Shown here: positions 50,187-60,119 of the stretch, one piece after another
Layout: every line of letters starts with the position of its first letter
Numbering within the stretch: position 1 is the first letter of the stretch
Assembly: GCA_965200045.1 (NCBI GenBank)
Contig: OZ241330.1
Span: forward strand, 2,418,001 to 2,482,000
Reading direction: 5' to 3'
DNA from: Bin25 sp026709415
GTDB lineage: Bacteria; Bacteroidota; Bacteroidia; Flavobacteriales; Flavobacteriaceae
DNA length: 64,000 bases
Notes under the pieces: generated by a model
What the model saw: only the letters and a program-made list of their open reading frames with translations
Told to the model about the DNA's origin: nothing
Database searches by the model: none
Translations under genes and position numbers: made by a program

Positions 50187-52628
50187 TCAATAAGGATCAA
50201 CATCAAATGAAACTTTTACCGAACGAAATTGAGGAATACCTTTAAATCGTCCATGAACATGGTCTAGTTCCCTTTTGGTATGGGATTGATGATTCTCTTT
50301 TATTTTGATGTGAATTTGTTTGTGATATGTGTTTTTAATTCGACTTATTGGTGGATAGACCGGGCCTAGGAGATCCCCTTGAAAATTTTGTTTAAACGTT
50401 CTAGCAAACCAATTCGCAGCATCATCTAATAAATATTTTTCTATACATTTCATTGTGATTCGAATCAGTCTCGAAAACGGAGGATATTGATATGATTTTC
50501 TATCACTGATTTCTTCTTTGTAAAAAGAATCATAGTCACTGGCTAAAACAGCCTGAATAACATTGTTGCCCGGATTTTTAGTTTGGAAATATACACGGCC
50601 TTGCTGGTCTACCCGGCCAGCTCTACCAGCCACTTGACTAAGTATTTGAAAAGTTCTTTCAAAGGATCTAAAATCTGGAAAATAAAGGGAGTGATCTGCA
50701 TCTAAAACTCCCACCAACATCACATCTTTAAAATCTAGTCCTTTGACGACCATTTGCGTTCCGATCAAAATTTGGTATTTGCCCTCCGAAAAGTCTTTGA
50801 TGATATTTTCAATGCTATGTTTTTTGCTCGTGGAATCTTTGTCCATCCGAATTGATTGGACATTTGGAAAAAGTGTGTTGACTTGTTCTTGAATCTGTTG
50901 CGTTCCAAACCCCTTATTAATTAGCATTCTATTGGCGCAAACTGGACAATCATTGGATTTAGCGATACTGTAATTGCAAAAATGACAACGAAGGGTATTA
51001 TCATATTGGTGGTAAGTCAATGAAACATCACATCTTTTGCATTGCGGAATATGACCGCAGTCCAAGCATTCAACTTTGGGAGCATAACCTCTCCGATTTT
51101 GAAAGAGAATAACCTGTTTTCCATTATGGAGAGTTTCTCTGATTTTATCGATTAATGTGTGTGAAAAAACACCATTTATTTTATGTTCTTTTTTTTGTTC
51201 CATCATATCAATGGTATTGATTTCTGGCATTTCAACTCCTGCATATCGATGTTTTAAATGCACAAGTCCATATTTTCCATTTAGAGCATTATTGGTCGAT
51301 TCTATACTGGGGGTGGCCGAACCAAGCAAAATTTTTATTTTAAGATGATGAGCCAATTTAACGGCTGAATCACGGGCATTATACCTTGGAGCGGGATCAA
51401 ATTGTTTATAAGCCGGCTCATGTTCTTCATCAATAATAATGAGTCCTAAATTTTGAAAAGGTAACATTAAAGCAGATCGAGCCCCAACAATGATATGAGC
51501 ATTTTCTGCCGATGTTAAGACTTTATACCAAACTTCCGTTCGTTCATTGAGATTATACTTTGAATGATAAACGGTTACAATACTTCCAAACCGAGCTTTT
51601 AATCGCAACAGTATTTGGGATGTAAGGGATATCTCAGGCAGTAAATACAATATTTGCTGGTTTTTGGCAAGATACTTTTCTATCAAAGTCATGTAGACTT
51701 CCGTTTTTCCTGATGCCGTTACTCCATGCAATAAAACAGCGTAGTGTCGTTTAAATTGTTCTTGAATTTCTTCAGTAGCTTTGGCTTGATCTACAGAAAG
51801 TTTATGGGGCTTTTCTTTTTTGATGTCTTCAATTAAAATACGTTCCAAAGGAATTTTTTCTTTTAATATCAATCCTTTTTCAGACAAGGCATTGATTGAT
51901 TGGGTTGAAATCTCTTTTCTTTTTAAATCCGATACTTTAATCCATTGCTGTCTGGTGGAGTCTTTTTTGAGAATTTCAACTAGGGCATGCAATTGTTTTG
52001 GAGCTTTTGCAAGCTTATGGGTTTGCTCTTCAAGTTTTTGATCATCCCTATAGATGGGATTGACCTTTATATGAGACACTAAAAGTGGGCGATATTTATC
52101 TTCAAAACTCTGTTTGATTCTTACAAATTCCCCATCGAGCATTTTTTTTAAAGTCGGCATCAATCGATTCAACTTAGTTTTGCTTTCGATTTGCGATATC
52201 ATTAAAGGTTTGTCTTTAATGGCCATGTAAATCGCATACATTTTTTGATCCGATCTCAAGTCATCGATATTCACATTGAGATTTGGAATAAAAATTGTTT
52301 GACTTTCTAGAAAAAATGTTGAAGGAAGAGCTGCGCGAATAATTTCACCCATCGTGGCCAGATAATATGATGCTATCCATTGCCAAAATTCCATTTGATT
52401 TTTGGTGACAATGGGATATTCATCGAGGATGAATTCGATGGGTTTGGTTTGGTAATGTAATGGCGTCTCTTGATGAAGTCGCTCAATAATCCCCGTTTGT
52501 ATTTTGTTTTTACGGAAAGGAACCGCAACTCGAGTTCCTGGACTTATGTTTTGATAATTATATTCATCAATCTGGTATGTCAGTGCTTTTTTTAGGGGGA
52601 GCGGAAGAATGACATCAACAAAATACAT
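50187..52628 (-). CDS. priA: primosomal protein N' (replication restart helicase PriA)
   Basis: Helicase that restarts stalled replication forks. From ATG 52628 it is about 813 residues; 52679 would extend it into the upstream gene and is less likely. Motifs: Walker A GVTASGKTEVYM, DEEHEP, the zinc-binding cysteines CLDCGHIPQCKRC and CHFCN ... CPVC, and the closing helicase motifs QVAGRAGR. The length is somewhat above the E. coli enzyme, as is usual for Bacteroidota. Confidence 0.93.
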   Translation of the reverse strand: MYFVDVILPLPLKKALTYQIDEYNYQNISPGTRVAVPFRKNKIQTGIIERLHQETPLHYQTKPIEFILDEYPIVTKNQMEFWQWIASYYLATMGEIIRAALPSTFFLESQTIFIPNLNVNIDDLRSDQKMYAIYMAIKDKPLMISQIESKTKLNRLMPTLKKMLDGEFVRIKQSFEDKYRPLLVSHIKVNPIYRDDQKLEEQTHKLAKAPKQLHALVEILKKDSTRQQWIKVSDLKRKEISTQSINALSEKGLILKEKIPLERILIEDIKKEKPHKLSVDQAKATEEIQEQFKRHYAVLLHGVTASGKTEVYMTLIEKYLAKNQQILYLLPEISLTSQILLRLKARFGSIVTVYHSKYNLNERTEVWYKVLTSAENAHIIVGARSALMLPFQNLGLIIIDEEHEPAYKQFDPAPRYNARDSAVKLAHHLKIKILLGSATPSIESTNNALNGKYGLVHLKHRYAGVEMPEINTIDMMEQKKEHKINGVFSHTLIDKIRETLHNGKQVILFQNRRGYAPKVECLDCGHIPQCKRCDVSLTYHQYDNTLRCHFCNYSIAKSNDCPVCANRMLINKGFGTQQIQEQVNTLFPNVQSIRMDKDSTSKKHSIENIIKDFSEGKYQILIGTQMVVKGLDFKDVMLVGVLDADHSLYFPDFRSFERTFQILSQVAGRAGRVDQQGRVYFQTKNPGNNVIQAVLASDYDSFYKEEISDRKSYQYPPFSRLIRITMKCIEKYLLDDAANWFARTFKQNFQGDLLGPVYPPISRIKNTYHKQIHIKIKENHQSHTKRELDHVHGRFKGIPQFRSVKVSFDVDPY

Positions 52629-52650
52629 AAGAGGAGTGCTTATGATTGTT

Positions 52651-53577
52651 TCATTTTTTAAGTTTTCTAATGGTTGCATTTAACTCAAAACCAAGAAGCA
52701 ATATGTTGGCATTCAAAAAAATATAAATCAGAAAAATTAAAAGAGCCCCTAACGAACCATAGAGTTGGTTATAAGAAGAAAAATTATCTACATAAATTCC
52801 AAAAAGATAAGTTGAGATAAAAAATAACACTGTAGTAAAAAAGGCTCCAGCCGAAAAAAAATGAACTTTTCTAGTTTCAACGGAACCAAATTTGTAAAGA
52901 ATACAAACAATTAAGAAGATAATGAATCCAAAAAAACCCAATTGGATATAACGGACATATTTGTCATCATTAAATCCTAACCATAAAGTGATTTCAGAAA
53001 TTTGCCCTTCCATGTAAAAAAAGGTCCCCACACCGATCAATATCAAAAAGGCAATGATGATACTAATCCCGGCTGCATAAAGAAATTGTGAAATAAAATT
53101 TCTGGTAATTTCCAAGTGGTAAGATCCTTGAAAGGATGCAAAAAGAGAGCGGATACCATTGGCAGAAAAAAACACAGACAATAAAAAAATAGTTGACAGT
53201 AATCCGGCCCTTGGTCTGTTTTGAATTTCATTGAATATTTCATTGAAAAAACTCTGAGAGTCATTAGGAATAACCAAACCAAAGTCTCGCAACAAAGATT
53301 CTTCAAAAATATCGGCTTTTAAAAAAGCAAAATGACTGATGAATGGAATGAGATTTAATAAAAAGAGCAGAAAGGGGAAAAGGGCTAAAAAAAAACTAAA
53401 AGACACACTAGAAGCTCGCATACCAATAGCTCCTTTGATGATACCAGTAAGGTATAATTGGAGTAAACTGTAGATGGTTACCCCACCAAAACCTGGTATG
53501 GAGATCTTTTTTAGTGGAGAAACCATCAATGAAAACCAATGAACGAATATTTTTTTAATCAGCTGTATTTTCTCCAT
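52651..53577 (-). CDS. YihY/virulence factor BrkB family membrane protein
   Basis: A membrane protein of 308 residues with about six hydrophobic segments and the family signature MRASSVSFSFFLALFPF near 55-71, then SFFNEIFNEIQNRPRAGLLS and a C-terminal GSLGALLIFLIYIFLNANILLLG. The family is named RNase BN/BrkB by older annotation, but no RNase activity is expected. Start ATG 53577 (a TTG one codon before). It lies upstream of priA, whose start is 22 bases after its stop. Confidence 0.85.
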   Translation of the reverse strand: MEKIQLIKKIFVHWFSLMVSPLKKISIPGFGGVTIYSLLQLYLTGIIKGAIGMRASSVSFSFFLALFPFLLFLLNLIPFISHFAFLKADIFEESLLRDFGLVIPNDSQSFFNEIFNEIQNRPRAGLLSTIFLLSVFFSANGIRSLFASFQGSYHLEITRNFISQFLYAAGISIIIAFLILIGVGTFFYMEGQISEITLWLGFNDDKYVRYIQLGFFGFIIFLIVCILYKFGSVETRKVHFFSAGAFFTTVLFFISTYLFGIYVDNFSSYNQLYGSLGALLIFLIYIFLNANILLLGFELNATIRKLKK

Positions 53578-53655
53578 CAAGCAACAACAAATAATTTGAT
53601 TTTATCATTGGGACTAATTAATTCACAATTGGTGTATATTTTAACAAATTTTATA

Positions 53656-54099
53656 ATGGAAGTACATGTCATTGCCGTTGGTAAATCAAATGATAATGAA
53701 ATTAATCAGCTGGTCGACCGATACTCCAAGAGAATTGCACAATTTACAAAGTTTCAATTTCATGTCTTGGGTCAAGATTCAAAGGGGCAAAGACTAAATC
53801 GGCGAATGACCAAACTAAACAAAAATGCTTTTTTTATTTCACTTGACAGCACTGGTCAACAGCTCAGTTCAAGAGAATTTGCTGATTTGTTGAAATCAAA
53901 AACCAATCATTCGTATAATAAAATTATTTTCCTTATAGGAGGTCCATTTGGACTATTATCTGACCCACCAAGGCAAACCCATCTTAGTTTATCATTTTCA
54001 AAAATGACCTTGACCCATCAGCTGATTCGAGTCATCTTGTTAGAGCAAATCTATCGCGCCTTCACTATAATTGGTAATCATCCGTACCATCATGGATAA
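53656..54099 (+). CDS. rlmH: 23S rRNA (pseudouridine(1915)-N(3))-methyltransferase RlmH
   Basis: SPOUT methyltransferase of 147 residues that modifies helix 69 of 23S rRNA. From ATG 53656: MEVHVIAVGKSNDNEINQLVDRY at the N-terminus (in short: AVGK and the YSKRI segment), the knot motif FLIGGPFGL, and the C-terminal RAFTIIGNHPYHHG. A longer reading from 53539 is not needed. It overlaps rdgB by eight bases. Confidence 0.92.
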   Translation: MEVHVIAVGKSNDNEINQLVDRYSKRIAQFTKFQFHVLGQDSKGQRLNRRMTKLNKNAFFISLDSTGQQLSSREFADLLKSKTNHSYNKIIFLIGGPFGLLSDPPRQTHLSLSFSKMTLTHQLIRVILLEQIYRAFTIIGNHPYHHG

Positions 54100-54709
54100 A
54101 CCAACGATTGTGTTGGCATCTCATAATGTCAACAAACTCATTGAATTAAAACAATCTCTTGATAAAAGCGTCCGTTTTTTATCATTGAATGACATCGGAT
54201 TCCACCAAGATATCCCTGAAACAGCGACAACTTTGGAGGCCAATGCACTCTTGAAAGCCAAAACGGTTTCCAGATTTTGTCAATTACCCACGCTATCTGA
54301 TGATACTGGTTTGTTTGTCAAAGCATTAAACGGTCTTCCGGGGGTTCGTTCTGCTCGATATGCTGGTGAGCGAGCCACTACAAATCAAAATATCGAAAAG
54401 CTCTTGACGGCCATGGAGCAAAATAGAGATCGAAGCGCCATATTTCGAACTGTATTTTGTCTTTTTCACCATCATGAGCCTCATTTTATCAAAGGAGAAG
54501 TAGAGGGTTTGATAACCACTAAAAAACAAGGCGAGAAAGGCTTTGGTTACGATCCAATATTTATTCCTCAAGGACACCAACATACATTTGGTCAGATGAG
54601 TCTCGATCAAAAAAATTTATATAGTCATCGAGCCAAAGCGATCAATGCCTTGAGTGATTTTTTATTATACAATGAGTTTCCCCGAGCCATTGGGGTTCAA
54701 CTCTTATAA
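54092..54709 (+). CDS. rdgB: XTP/dITP pyrophosphatase RdgB/HAM1 family
   Basis: Removes non-canonical purine nucleotides such as XTP and dITP from the pool. From ATG 54092: IVLASHNVNKLIELK near 5-20, TLSDDTGLFVKALNGLPGVRSARYAG, and KGFGYDPIFIP near 149. About 205 residues. Start chosen at ATG 54092, not the TTG 54071. Coupled to rlmH by an eight-base overlap. Confidence 0.94.
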   Translation: MDKPTIVLASHNVNKLIELKQSLDKSVRFLSLNDIGFHQDIPETATTLEANALLKAKTVSRFCQLPTLSDDTGLFVKALNGLPGVRSARYAGERATTNQNIEKLLTAMEQNRDRSAIFRTVFCLFHHHEPHFIKGEVEGLITTKKQGEKGFGYDPIFIPQGHQHTFGQMSLDQKNLYSHRAKAINALSDFLLYNEFPRAIGVQLL

Positions 54710-54741
54710 TTTCAATCCCTCGATTGATGTAATTTTATGGT

Positions 54742-55515
54742 GTGAAAAGCAATTTCATTTGTGGGCTTATCATTGTGTTAGGTAGTATCCATTGGGGGTA
54801 TGGGCAAGACAAAAGTTTACAGTTATTTAAAGCCAAAGTGGAAGATGACGCAACTGGACTGGCGATGCAAAGTGTTCATGTCGTGAATCTCAATGAAATC
54901 AGTGGAACGACTACAAATATCCATGGCGAATTTGAACTCATGACAAAAGCTCAAGACACCCTTTATTTTTCATACATCGGATACAAACCTTTGAAGGTTG
55001 CCATTACCAATGATATGATACGATTTGGTGATGCCGTATTTAAAATGACCGAGTTGGCCTTTGCGTTAGAAGAAGTGATTTTACAACCCTATCGTTTAAC
55101 GGGTTATTTAGATATTGATGTCCGTAACTCGCCGACCAGTGATGTGCAACGCTACAGTATTGCCGGGCTACCTAATTTAGGATATGAATCTGGAGGATCC
55201 TCTTTAAGAAATATTGCTCGAAGCTTTCGTTCTATATTCGATCCCCTTGATTTGATGTACAATACATTTAGTCGCAAGAGCAATGAAATGAGAAAACTCA
55301 ATAAGATGCGTGAAGATGAAAGTATTCGAGATTTATTGGCCATCAAATTTGATCGACAAGTGCTGATGCAATTTCTCAATTTAGAACCCGGGGAAATTGA
55401 TGAAGTCTTGGGCAATTGCAATTACTCGGAAGTCTTCATTAAAGAAGCCAACGATTTACAAATACTTGAGGCCATCAGCAAATGCTATGAAGAGTATCGT
55501 ATTTTGTCCATGTGA
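54742..55515 (+). CDS. exported protein with carboxypeptidase-regulatory-like domain
   Basis: A 257-residue protein with signal peptide (FICGLIIVLGSIHWGYGQ), then a carboxypeptidase regulatory-like beta sandwich (about 30-105; GTTTNIHGEFELMTKAQDTL, YIGYKPLKVAI). The rest is an unfamiliar charged region ending in FIKEANDLQILEAISKCYEEYR. Start GTG at 54742; an ATG five bases earlier is out of frame. The domain usually occurs before TonB receptors; here it is free-standing. Role unknown. Confidence 0.7.
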   Translation: MKSNFICGLIIVLGSIHWGYGQDKSLQLFKAKVEDDATGLAMQSVHVVNLNEISGTTTNIHGEFELMTKAQDTLYFSYIGYKPLKVAITNDMIRFGDAVFKMTELAFALEEVILQPYRLTGYLDIDVRNSPTSDVQRYSIAGLPNLGYESGGSSLRNIARSFRSIFDPLDLMYNTFSRKSNEMRKLNKMREDESIRDLLAIKFDRQVLMQFLNLEPGEIDEVLGNCNYSEVFIKEANDLQILEAISKCYEEYRILSM

Positions 55516-55578
55516 TTTTCAATGCTTTTATAGATGGTGTGGTCTGGCTTTCAATAAAATAATTTACCCTCATTCTTT

Positions 55579-56034
55579 ATGAATGAACAGGTTCACTCTC
55601 TCGAAAATATTTACCCATTGGCTCTTACGCCTGGCAATAGCCGAGAATTGATTGGAGCTACTCGAAAATTTGAATTGTTGTTTTTAAACAATCCAAACAG
55701 TTTCAACATTGATTATGATGATTTTTTAATAAAATGTCACGCCATAGATCAACCGGCTCCGCGTGTGCGAAGTCTATGTCGAATACTCTCTGTTTGTGTC
55801 AAAATTTTTTCTGATTCTCTGAACCATTATCAAAAAGAAAATCTGGTGCTACTAGCCCGCAATTGGGTTCAAAGTCACCCCCAAACAGCTATCATTTGTT
55901 ATTGCAGTAAAATCATGATGGTTTTGAAGTCAGAGTTTAGAGAAAATTTTCTTGATTTTAGAGATTTCATCATCTACCAACAGTCCAATCACTCCAAGGG
56001 TGTGCAGTCGGTGATAAGAAATTATTTGGCATGA
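55579..56034 (+). CDS. hypothetical cytoplasmic protein
   Basis: A 151-residue protein without signal or membrane segments. It is mostly helical by composition (RVRSLCRILSVCVKIFSD, LARNWVQSHPQTAIICYCSK), and could be a small HEAT-like or repeat scaffold. No family recognised. It follows the carboxypeptidase-domain gene by 63 bases. Confidence 0.6.
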   Translation: MNEQVHSLENIYPLALTPGNSRELIGATRKFELLFLNNPNSFNIDYDDFLIKCHAIDQPAPRVRSLCRILSVCVKIFSDSLNHYQKENLVLLARNWVQSHPQTAIICYCSKIMMVLKSEFRENFLDFRDFIIYQQSNHSKGVQSVIRNYLA

Positions 56035-56073
56035 CTTTCCAATAAAGAGAATGTGAAATGGAGCTGAATTTCT

Positions 56074-56081
56074 TAAATTTG
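56074..56081 (+). promoter_or_regulatory. candidate -7 element of the purB promoter
   Basis: TAAATTTG matches TAnnTTTG, 61 bases before the purB ATG. Pattern match. Confidence 0.4.
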
Positions 56082-56142
56082 TGGCTTAAAATTCGCTTGT
56101 GTTTTGTGGATATTGTTGTTTGATTTTTTTATTTAAAAATCC

Positions 56143-57489
56143 ATGAAAATTTCAACGCTCAAAACCATCTCACCGATCGATGGAAGATACTGGAGTAAAG
56201 TTGACAAACTGACCGACTACTTTTCTGAAGGGGCCCTCATTAAATATCGCGTCCTAGTTGAAATAGAGTATTTTATTGAACTATGTGGATTAGAACTGGA
56301 TAGATTGTCAGATTTTGATCGAAATAATTTTAGTAAGCTCAGAAAAATTTATACTTCTTTTTCAGCAAAAGATGCGAAAAAAATCAAACAATACGAGGCC
56401 CAGACCAATCACGATGTGAAGGCAGTTGAATATTTTATTAAAGAAAAATTCAAAAAACTTGGATTAGAAAAATATCAAGAGTTCATTCATTTTGGATTGA
56501 CTTCTCAAGACATCAACAACACGGCTATTCCTCTGAGTATTCGTGCTGCATTTGAAGAAGTTTATTTGCTAGATTTAAATCGGCTCATCGAATGTTTGGA
56601 ATCTTTGGCCAGCGACACGAGATCGACGGTGATGTTGGCCCGAACTCATGGACAACCGGCTAGTCCCACTCGATTGGGAAAAGAAATACAGGTGTTTATC
56701 ACCCGAATTTCCAAGCAATTGAGTCTTCTTTTAGAAATTCCTCATGCCGCTAAATTTTCTGGATCCACTGGAAATTTCAATGCACATCAATTGGCCTATC
56801 CTGACATCAATTGGGAAGATTTTGGGCGAAACTTTGTGGAAAATAATTTAGGACTTGTCTATAGTCTTCCGACGACCCAAATCGAGCACTATGATTCTTT
56901 TGCTACCCTCTCCGATAGTTTAAAACGCATCAACACAATCTTATTAGATTTTTGTCGTGACATGTGGGGGTATATTTCATTGGATTATTTCAACTTAAAA
57001 ATCATCAATCGAGAAGTTGGTTCTTCAGCCATGCCTCATAAAGTAAACCCCATCGATTTTGAAAATGCTGAGGGAAATCTTGAACTAGCCAATAGCATAT
57101 TTGCTTTTTTTTCAAGAAAACTCCCCATATCCCGTTTTCAAAGAGATTTAACGGATTCTACTGTCCTTCGCAATGTTGGTGTTCCATTTGCCCATACCAT
57201 CATCGCTATGAAGTCTATAATTATGGGGATCAATAAACTCGAAGTCAATAATGTTCAAATCAATCTCGATCTTGATAGAAACTGGCAAATAATTGCAGAA
57301 GCCATTCAAACTTTATTGAGAAAAGAGGGATACCATCAACCCTACGAGCAACTTAAAGCATTTACAAGAGGAAGCGAATCCATCAATCAAAAAACTATCC
57401 ATCAATTCATCGATTCGTTAGAAATCAGTGATGAATTAAGAACTGATCTAAAAAAAATCACGCCATTCAATTACATAGGCGTTTCTTAA
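56143..57489 (+). CDS. purB: adenylosuccinate lyase
   Basis: Cleaves SAICAR and adenylosuccinate in purine synthesis. The fumarase-superfamily signature SSAMPHKVNPIDFENAEGN, and HGLT/TSQDINNTA (THF), with the N-terminal SPIDGRYWSKVDKLT. At 448 residues it is a full-length E. coli-type PurB. Stands alone with its own candidate promoter. Confidence 0.95.
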   Translation: MKISTLKTISPIDGRYWSKVDKLTDYFSEGALIKYRVLVEIEYFIELCGLELDRLSDFDRNNFSKLRKIYTSFSAKDAKKIKQYEAQTNHDVKAVEYFIKEKFKKLGLEKYQEFIHFGLTSQDINNTAIPLSIRAAFEEVYLLDLNRLIECLESLASDTRSTVMLARTHGQPASPTRLGKEIQVFITRISKQLSLLLEIPHAAKFSGSTGNFNAHQLAYPDINWEDFGRNFVENNLGLVYSLPTTQIEHYDSFATLSDSLKRINTILLDFCRDMWGYISLDYFNLKIINREVGSSAMPHKVNPIDFENAEGNLELANSIFAFFSRKLPISRFQRDLTDSTVLRNVGVPFAHTIIAMKSIIMGINKLEVNNVQINLDLDRNWQIIAEAIQTLLRKEGYHQPYEQLKAFTRGSESINQKTIHQFIDSLEISDELRTDLKKITPFNYIGVS

Positions 57490-57610
57490 TGCCATTTTTT
57501 CTTACCTTCTCTTTTTATTCAAACCCATGGTCAAAAAATTAGAATTCATCGAGAGCGCATGCCTTTAGGAATTCACATCTGATATCATAAGGTTTTGCAT
57601 TGGGATATTC

Positions 57611-57618
57611 TAATTTTG
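57611..57618 (+). promoter_or_regulatory. candidate -7 element of the DegT-aminotransferase promoter
   Basis: TAATTTTG matches TAnnTTTG, 16 bases before the ATG. Pattern match. Confidence 0.4.
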
Positions 57619-57634
57619 GCTTTTCTAAAATTCA

Positions 57635-58765
57635 ATGAGAAAAATTCAAATGGTTGACCTGGTCGGTCAGTACCATGATATTGCTGAAGAGTTAAAAAGA
57701 GAATTTGATTTGATCTTAGAATCAGCGGCTTTTGTAAATGGTCCAACGGTTAAAGAATTTGAACAAAGCCTAGCCAAATATCTTCAAGTAAAACATGTCA
57801 TTGGTTGTGCCAACGGGACTGATGCCTTACAAATAGCACTCATGGCCATGAACTATAAGCCTGGTGATGAGATCATCACAACCAATTTCACTTTTGCTGC
57901 TACCGTTGAAGTGATTCATTTATTAGGTCTCAAACCCATTTTAGTTGACATTGATCCTAAAACATTCAATATCGATATTGATAGCGTAAAATCTTCTATT
58001 ACGACAAAAACAAGAGCCATCATGCCGGTGCATTTATTTGGACAAGTATGCCCCATGGATGAGTTAAGTGGAATAGCCATGAAAAACGGTTTGGATCTTA
58101 TAGAAGACAACGCCCAAGCCATTGGCGCCAAATACCAATTTAATAACGGTGATATTCAATCGGCGGGGACCCTTGGGCAATTCGGAACGACTTCGTTTTT
58201 CCCTGCTAAAAATTTGGGGGCCTATGGTGATGGTGGGGCACTATTTACCAATGATGATGGATTGGCTAGTTCGGCTCGTGCCATTGCAAATCATGGGATG
58301 TCCCGAAGATATTATCATGATATCATTGGTGTTAACTCCAGATTAGATACACTGCAAGCAGCTGTATTGAAAACCAAATTGAAGTATCTTGATCAATACA
58401 TTGAGAGGCGACAATCAAATGCCAAAAAATATCATAACCTTTTAAAAGACATTCCACACTTGATTGTCCCAGCATTCCCTAAATCAGAATACAACCATGT
58501 ATGGCATCAATACACCCTAAGAATTACCAATGGTCAACGTGATGAACTAGCCCATCATCTTTCAGAACATGGCATTCCTTTTGGTATTTATTATCCCGTT
58601 CCCTTACACAAACAAAAGGCTTATTCAAGTGGCCATCACCAGGATTCTTATTTTCCAATGACCATCGAATGTTCAAAACAAGTTTTGTCCTTGCCTATGC
58701 ATACAGAATTGACTGATGAGCAAATCAATTATATTGCCCAAAAGGTTAAAGATTTTTTGAGTTAA
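57635..58765 (+). CDS. DegT/DnrJ/EryC1/StrS family aminotransferase
   Basis: PLP-dependent sugar aminotransferase of 376 residues. The PLP lysine is Lys192 in SFFPAKNLGAYGDGG; the segments GCANGTDALQIAL and EDNAQAIGA are typical. Such enzymes make amino sugars for LPS, capsule or glycans. The neighbouring waaA fits an LPS context, but the exact sugar cannot be read. Confidence 0.9.
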   Translation: MRKIQMVDLVGQYHDIAEELKREFDLILESAAFVNGPTVKEFEQSLAKYLQVKHVIGCANGTDALQIALMAMNYKPGDEIITTNFTFAATVEVIHLLGLKPILVDIDPKTFNIDIDSVKSSITTKTRAIMPVHLFGQVCPMDELSGIAMKNGLDLIEDNAQAIGAKYQFNNGDIQSAGTLGQFGTTSFFPAKNLGAYGDGGALFTNDDGLASSARAIANHGMSRRYYHDIIGVNSRLDTLQAAVLKTKLKYLDQYIERRQSNAKKYHNLLKDIPHLIVPAFPKSEYNHVWHQYTLRITNGQRDELAHHLSEHGIPFGIYYPVPLHKQKAYSSGHHQDSYFPMTIECSKQVLSLPMHTELTDEQINYIAQKVKDFLS

Positions 58766-58780
58766 ACTTTATTAAAATTA

Positions 58781-58809
58781 TTGGACAGGCGGCAGATAGC
58801 TTATTTTTG
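58781..58809 (+). promoter_or_regulatory. candidate promoter of waaA
   Basis: TTG at 58781-58783, 18 bases, then TATTTTTG (58802-58809), a full TAnnTTTG match, 13 bases before the ATG. The same TTG-N18 spacing occurs before rsmA. Confidence 0.45.
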
Positions 58810-58822
58810 ATTCAAGAGCTTC

Positions 58823-60058
58823 ATGTTTTGGGTTTATTCCTTTATTGCATCTTTTACTGTTTTATGTCTGCCAATCATTGGGCTCTTTTCTAAAAAAATT
58901 CAACAGTTTACTCAAAAAAGAAAAAATGCTCCTCTATTAATTCAAAACCAAACGTTTTCTCCGGACAAAAAGCTCATATGGTTCCACTGTGCTTCCTTAG
59001 GAGAGTTCGAACTATGTAAACCCCTTCTTAAAACCATAAAATCAAACTATCCCAATTTTGAACTTATACTAACCTTTTTTTCCCCATCTGGGATCCAAAC
59101 CAATTCAGACCTTGATCTATTAGATCATATCGGATTTTTACCATTTGATACCCAAAGAAGAGTTCGACGATTTTTAGATAAAGTCAATCCCGATGTGGCC
59201 ATTTTTGTGAAATATGAATTTTGGCCAAATTATTTAAACCAGCTTCATGCGCGTCAAATTAAAACCTTTGCTATCTCCTGTCGATTTCATAAAAATCACT
59301 TTCTATTCCAGTGGTATGGTCGATGGTTACTCAATGAATTAAAAAAGATGGATCATGTTTTTGTGCAAAACCAAAGTTCTTTTGTTCTATTAAATCGATA
59401 TCAATTCAATAATGTTTCAATATCGGGAGATTTAAGAATAGACCGCGTCATTGAAAATGCGTCCCAACCCTTTTATAATGCAATTGTAGAAGAATTTTTA
59501 AACAATAGACCCTGTTTCATTGCTGGAAGTACATGGAAAAAAGATATTGAATTATTATTTCCCGAAATCGAATCGATTTATGATAAAATCATTATTGCAC
59601 CTCATGATATTGGTTCGAAATCAGTCGAGTTTATAAAATCAAAAATTTCAACTTCCTATCAAACGATTAATCAATTGGATATCAACACGATTGGAAAGAC
59701 CCAAATTTTGATTATTGATTCTATAGGACTTCTTTCATCACTTTACCGCTTTGCTCATATCACTTATGTTGGTGGAGGGTTTTCTAAAAGCGGATTGCAT
59801 AATATTTTAGAACCCATTGGCCATTGTAAACCAGTGTTACTAGGTCCACATTACCAATATTTTCCTGAAGCTGCTGATTTAATCCATAAACACATTGCTT
59901 TTTCTATTTCTGATAAAATGAAGCTCAGACAAACCTTACAACATTTCAAGGAAAACCCAAAACTATTGGCATCGATCCAAAAAGAAATCTGTGAATATCT
60001 CAATGAAAACAGAGATGGATCTAAAAAGGTTTTTGAAAAAATCTCGACTTACTTTTAA
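58823..60058 (+). CDS. waaA: 3-deoxy-D-manno-octulosonic acid transferase WaaA (KdtA)
   Basis: Adds Kdo to lipid A on the cytoplasmic face of the inner membrane. The 411-residue protein has an N-terminal anchor segment (about 2-20), HCASLGEFELCKPLL near 52-66, KYEFWPN, and the C-terminal GT-B motif THITYVGGGFSKSGLHNILEP. Whether one or two Kdo are added cannot be told. It lies 57 bases after the DegT gene. Confidence 0.92.
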   Translation: MFWVYSFIASFTVLCLPIIGLFSKKIQQFTQKRKNAPLLIQNQTFSPDKKLIWFHCASLGEFELCKPLLKTIKSNYPNFELILTFFSPSGIQTNSDLDLLDHIGFLPFDTQRRVRRFLDKVNPDVAIFVKYEFWPNYLNQLHARQIKTFAISCRFHKNHFLFQWYGRWLLNELKKMDHVFVQNQSSFVLLNRYQFNNVSISGDLRIDRVIENASQPFYNAIVEEFLNNRPCFIAGSTWKKDIELLFPEIESIYDKIIIAPHDIGSKSVEFIKSKISTSYQTINQLDINTIGKTQILIIDSIGLLSSLYRFAHITYVGGGFSKSGLHNILEPIGHCKPVLLGPHYQYFPEAADLIHKHIAFSISDKMKLRQTLQHFKENPKLLASIQKEICEYLNENRDGSKKVFEKISTYF

Positions 60059-60119
60059 TTCTGAATTTTTGGTCACAATGACTAGCACATGTACTTTTGT
60101 TATTCATACTAATACTCCA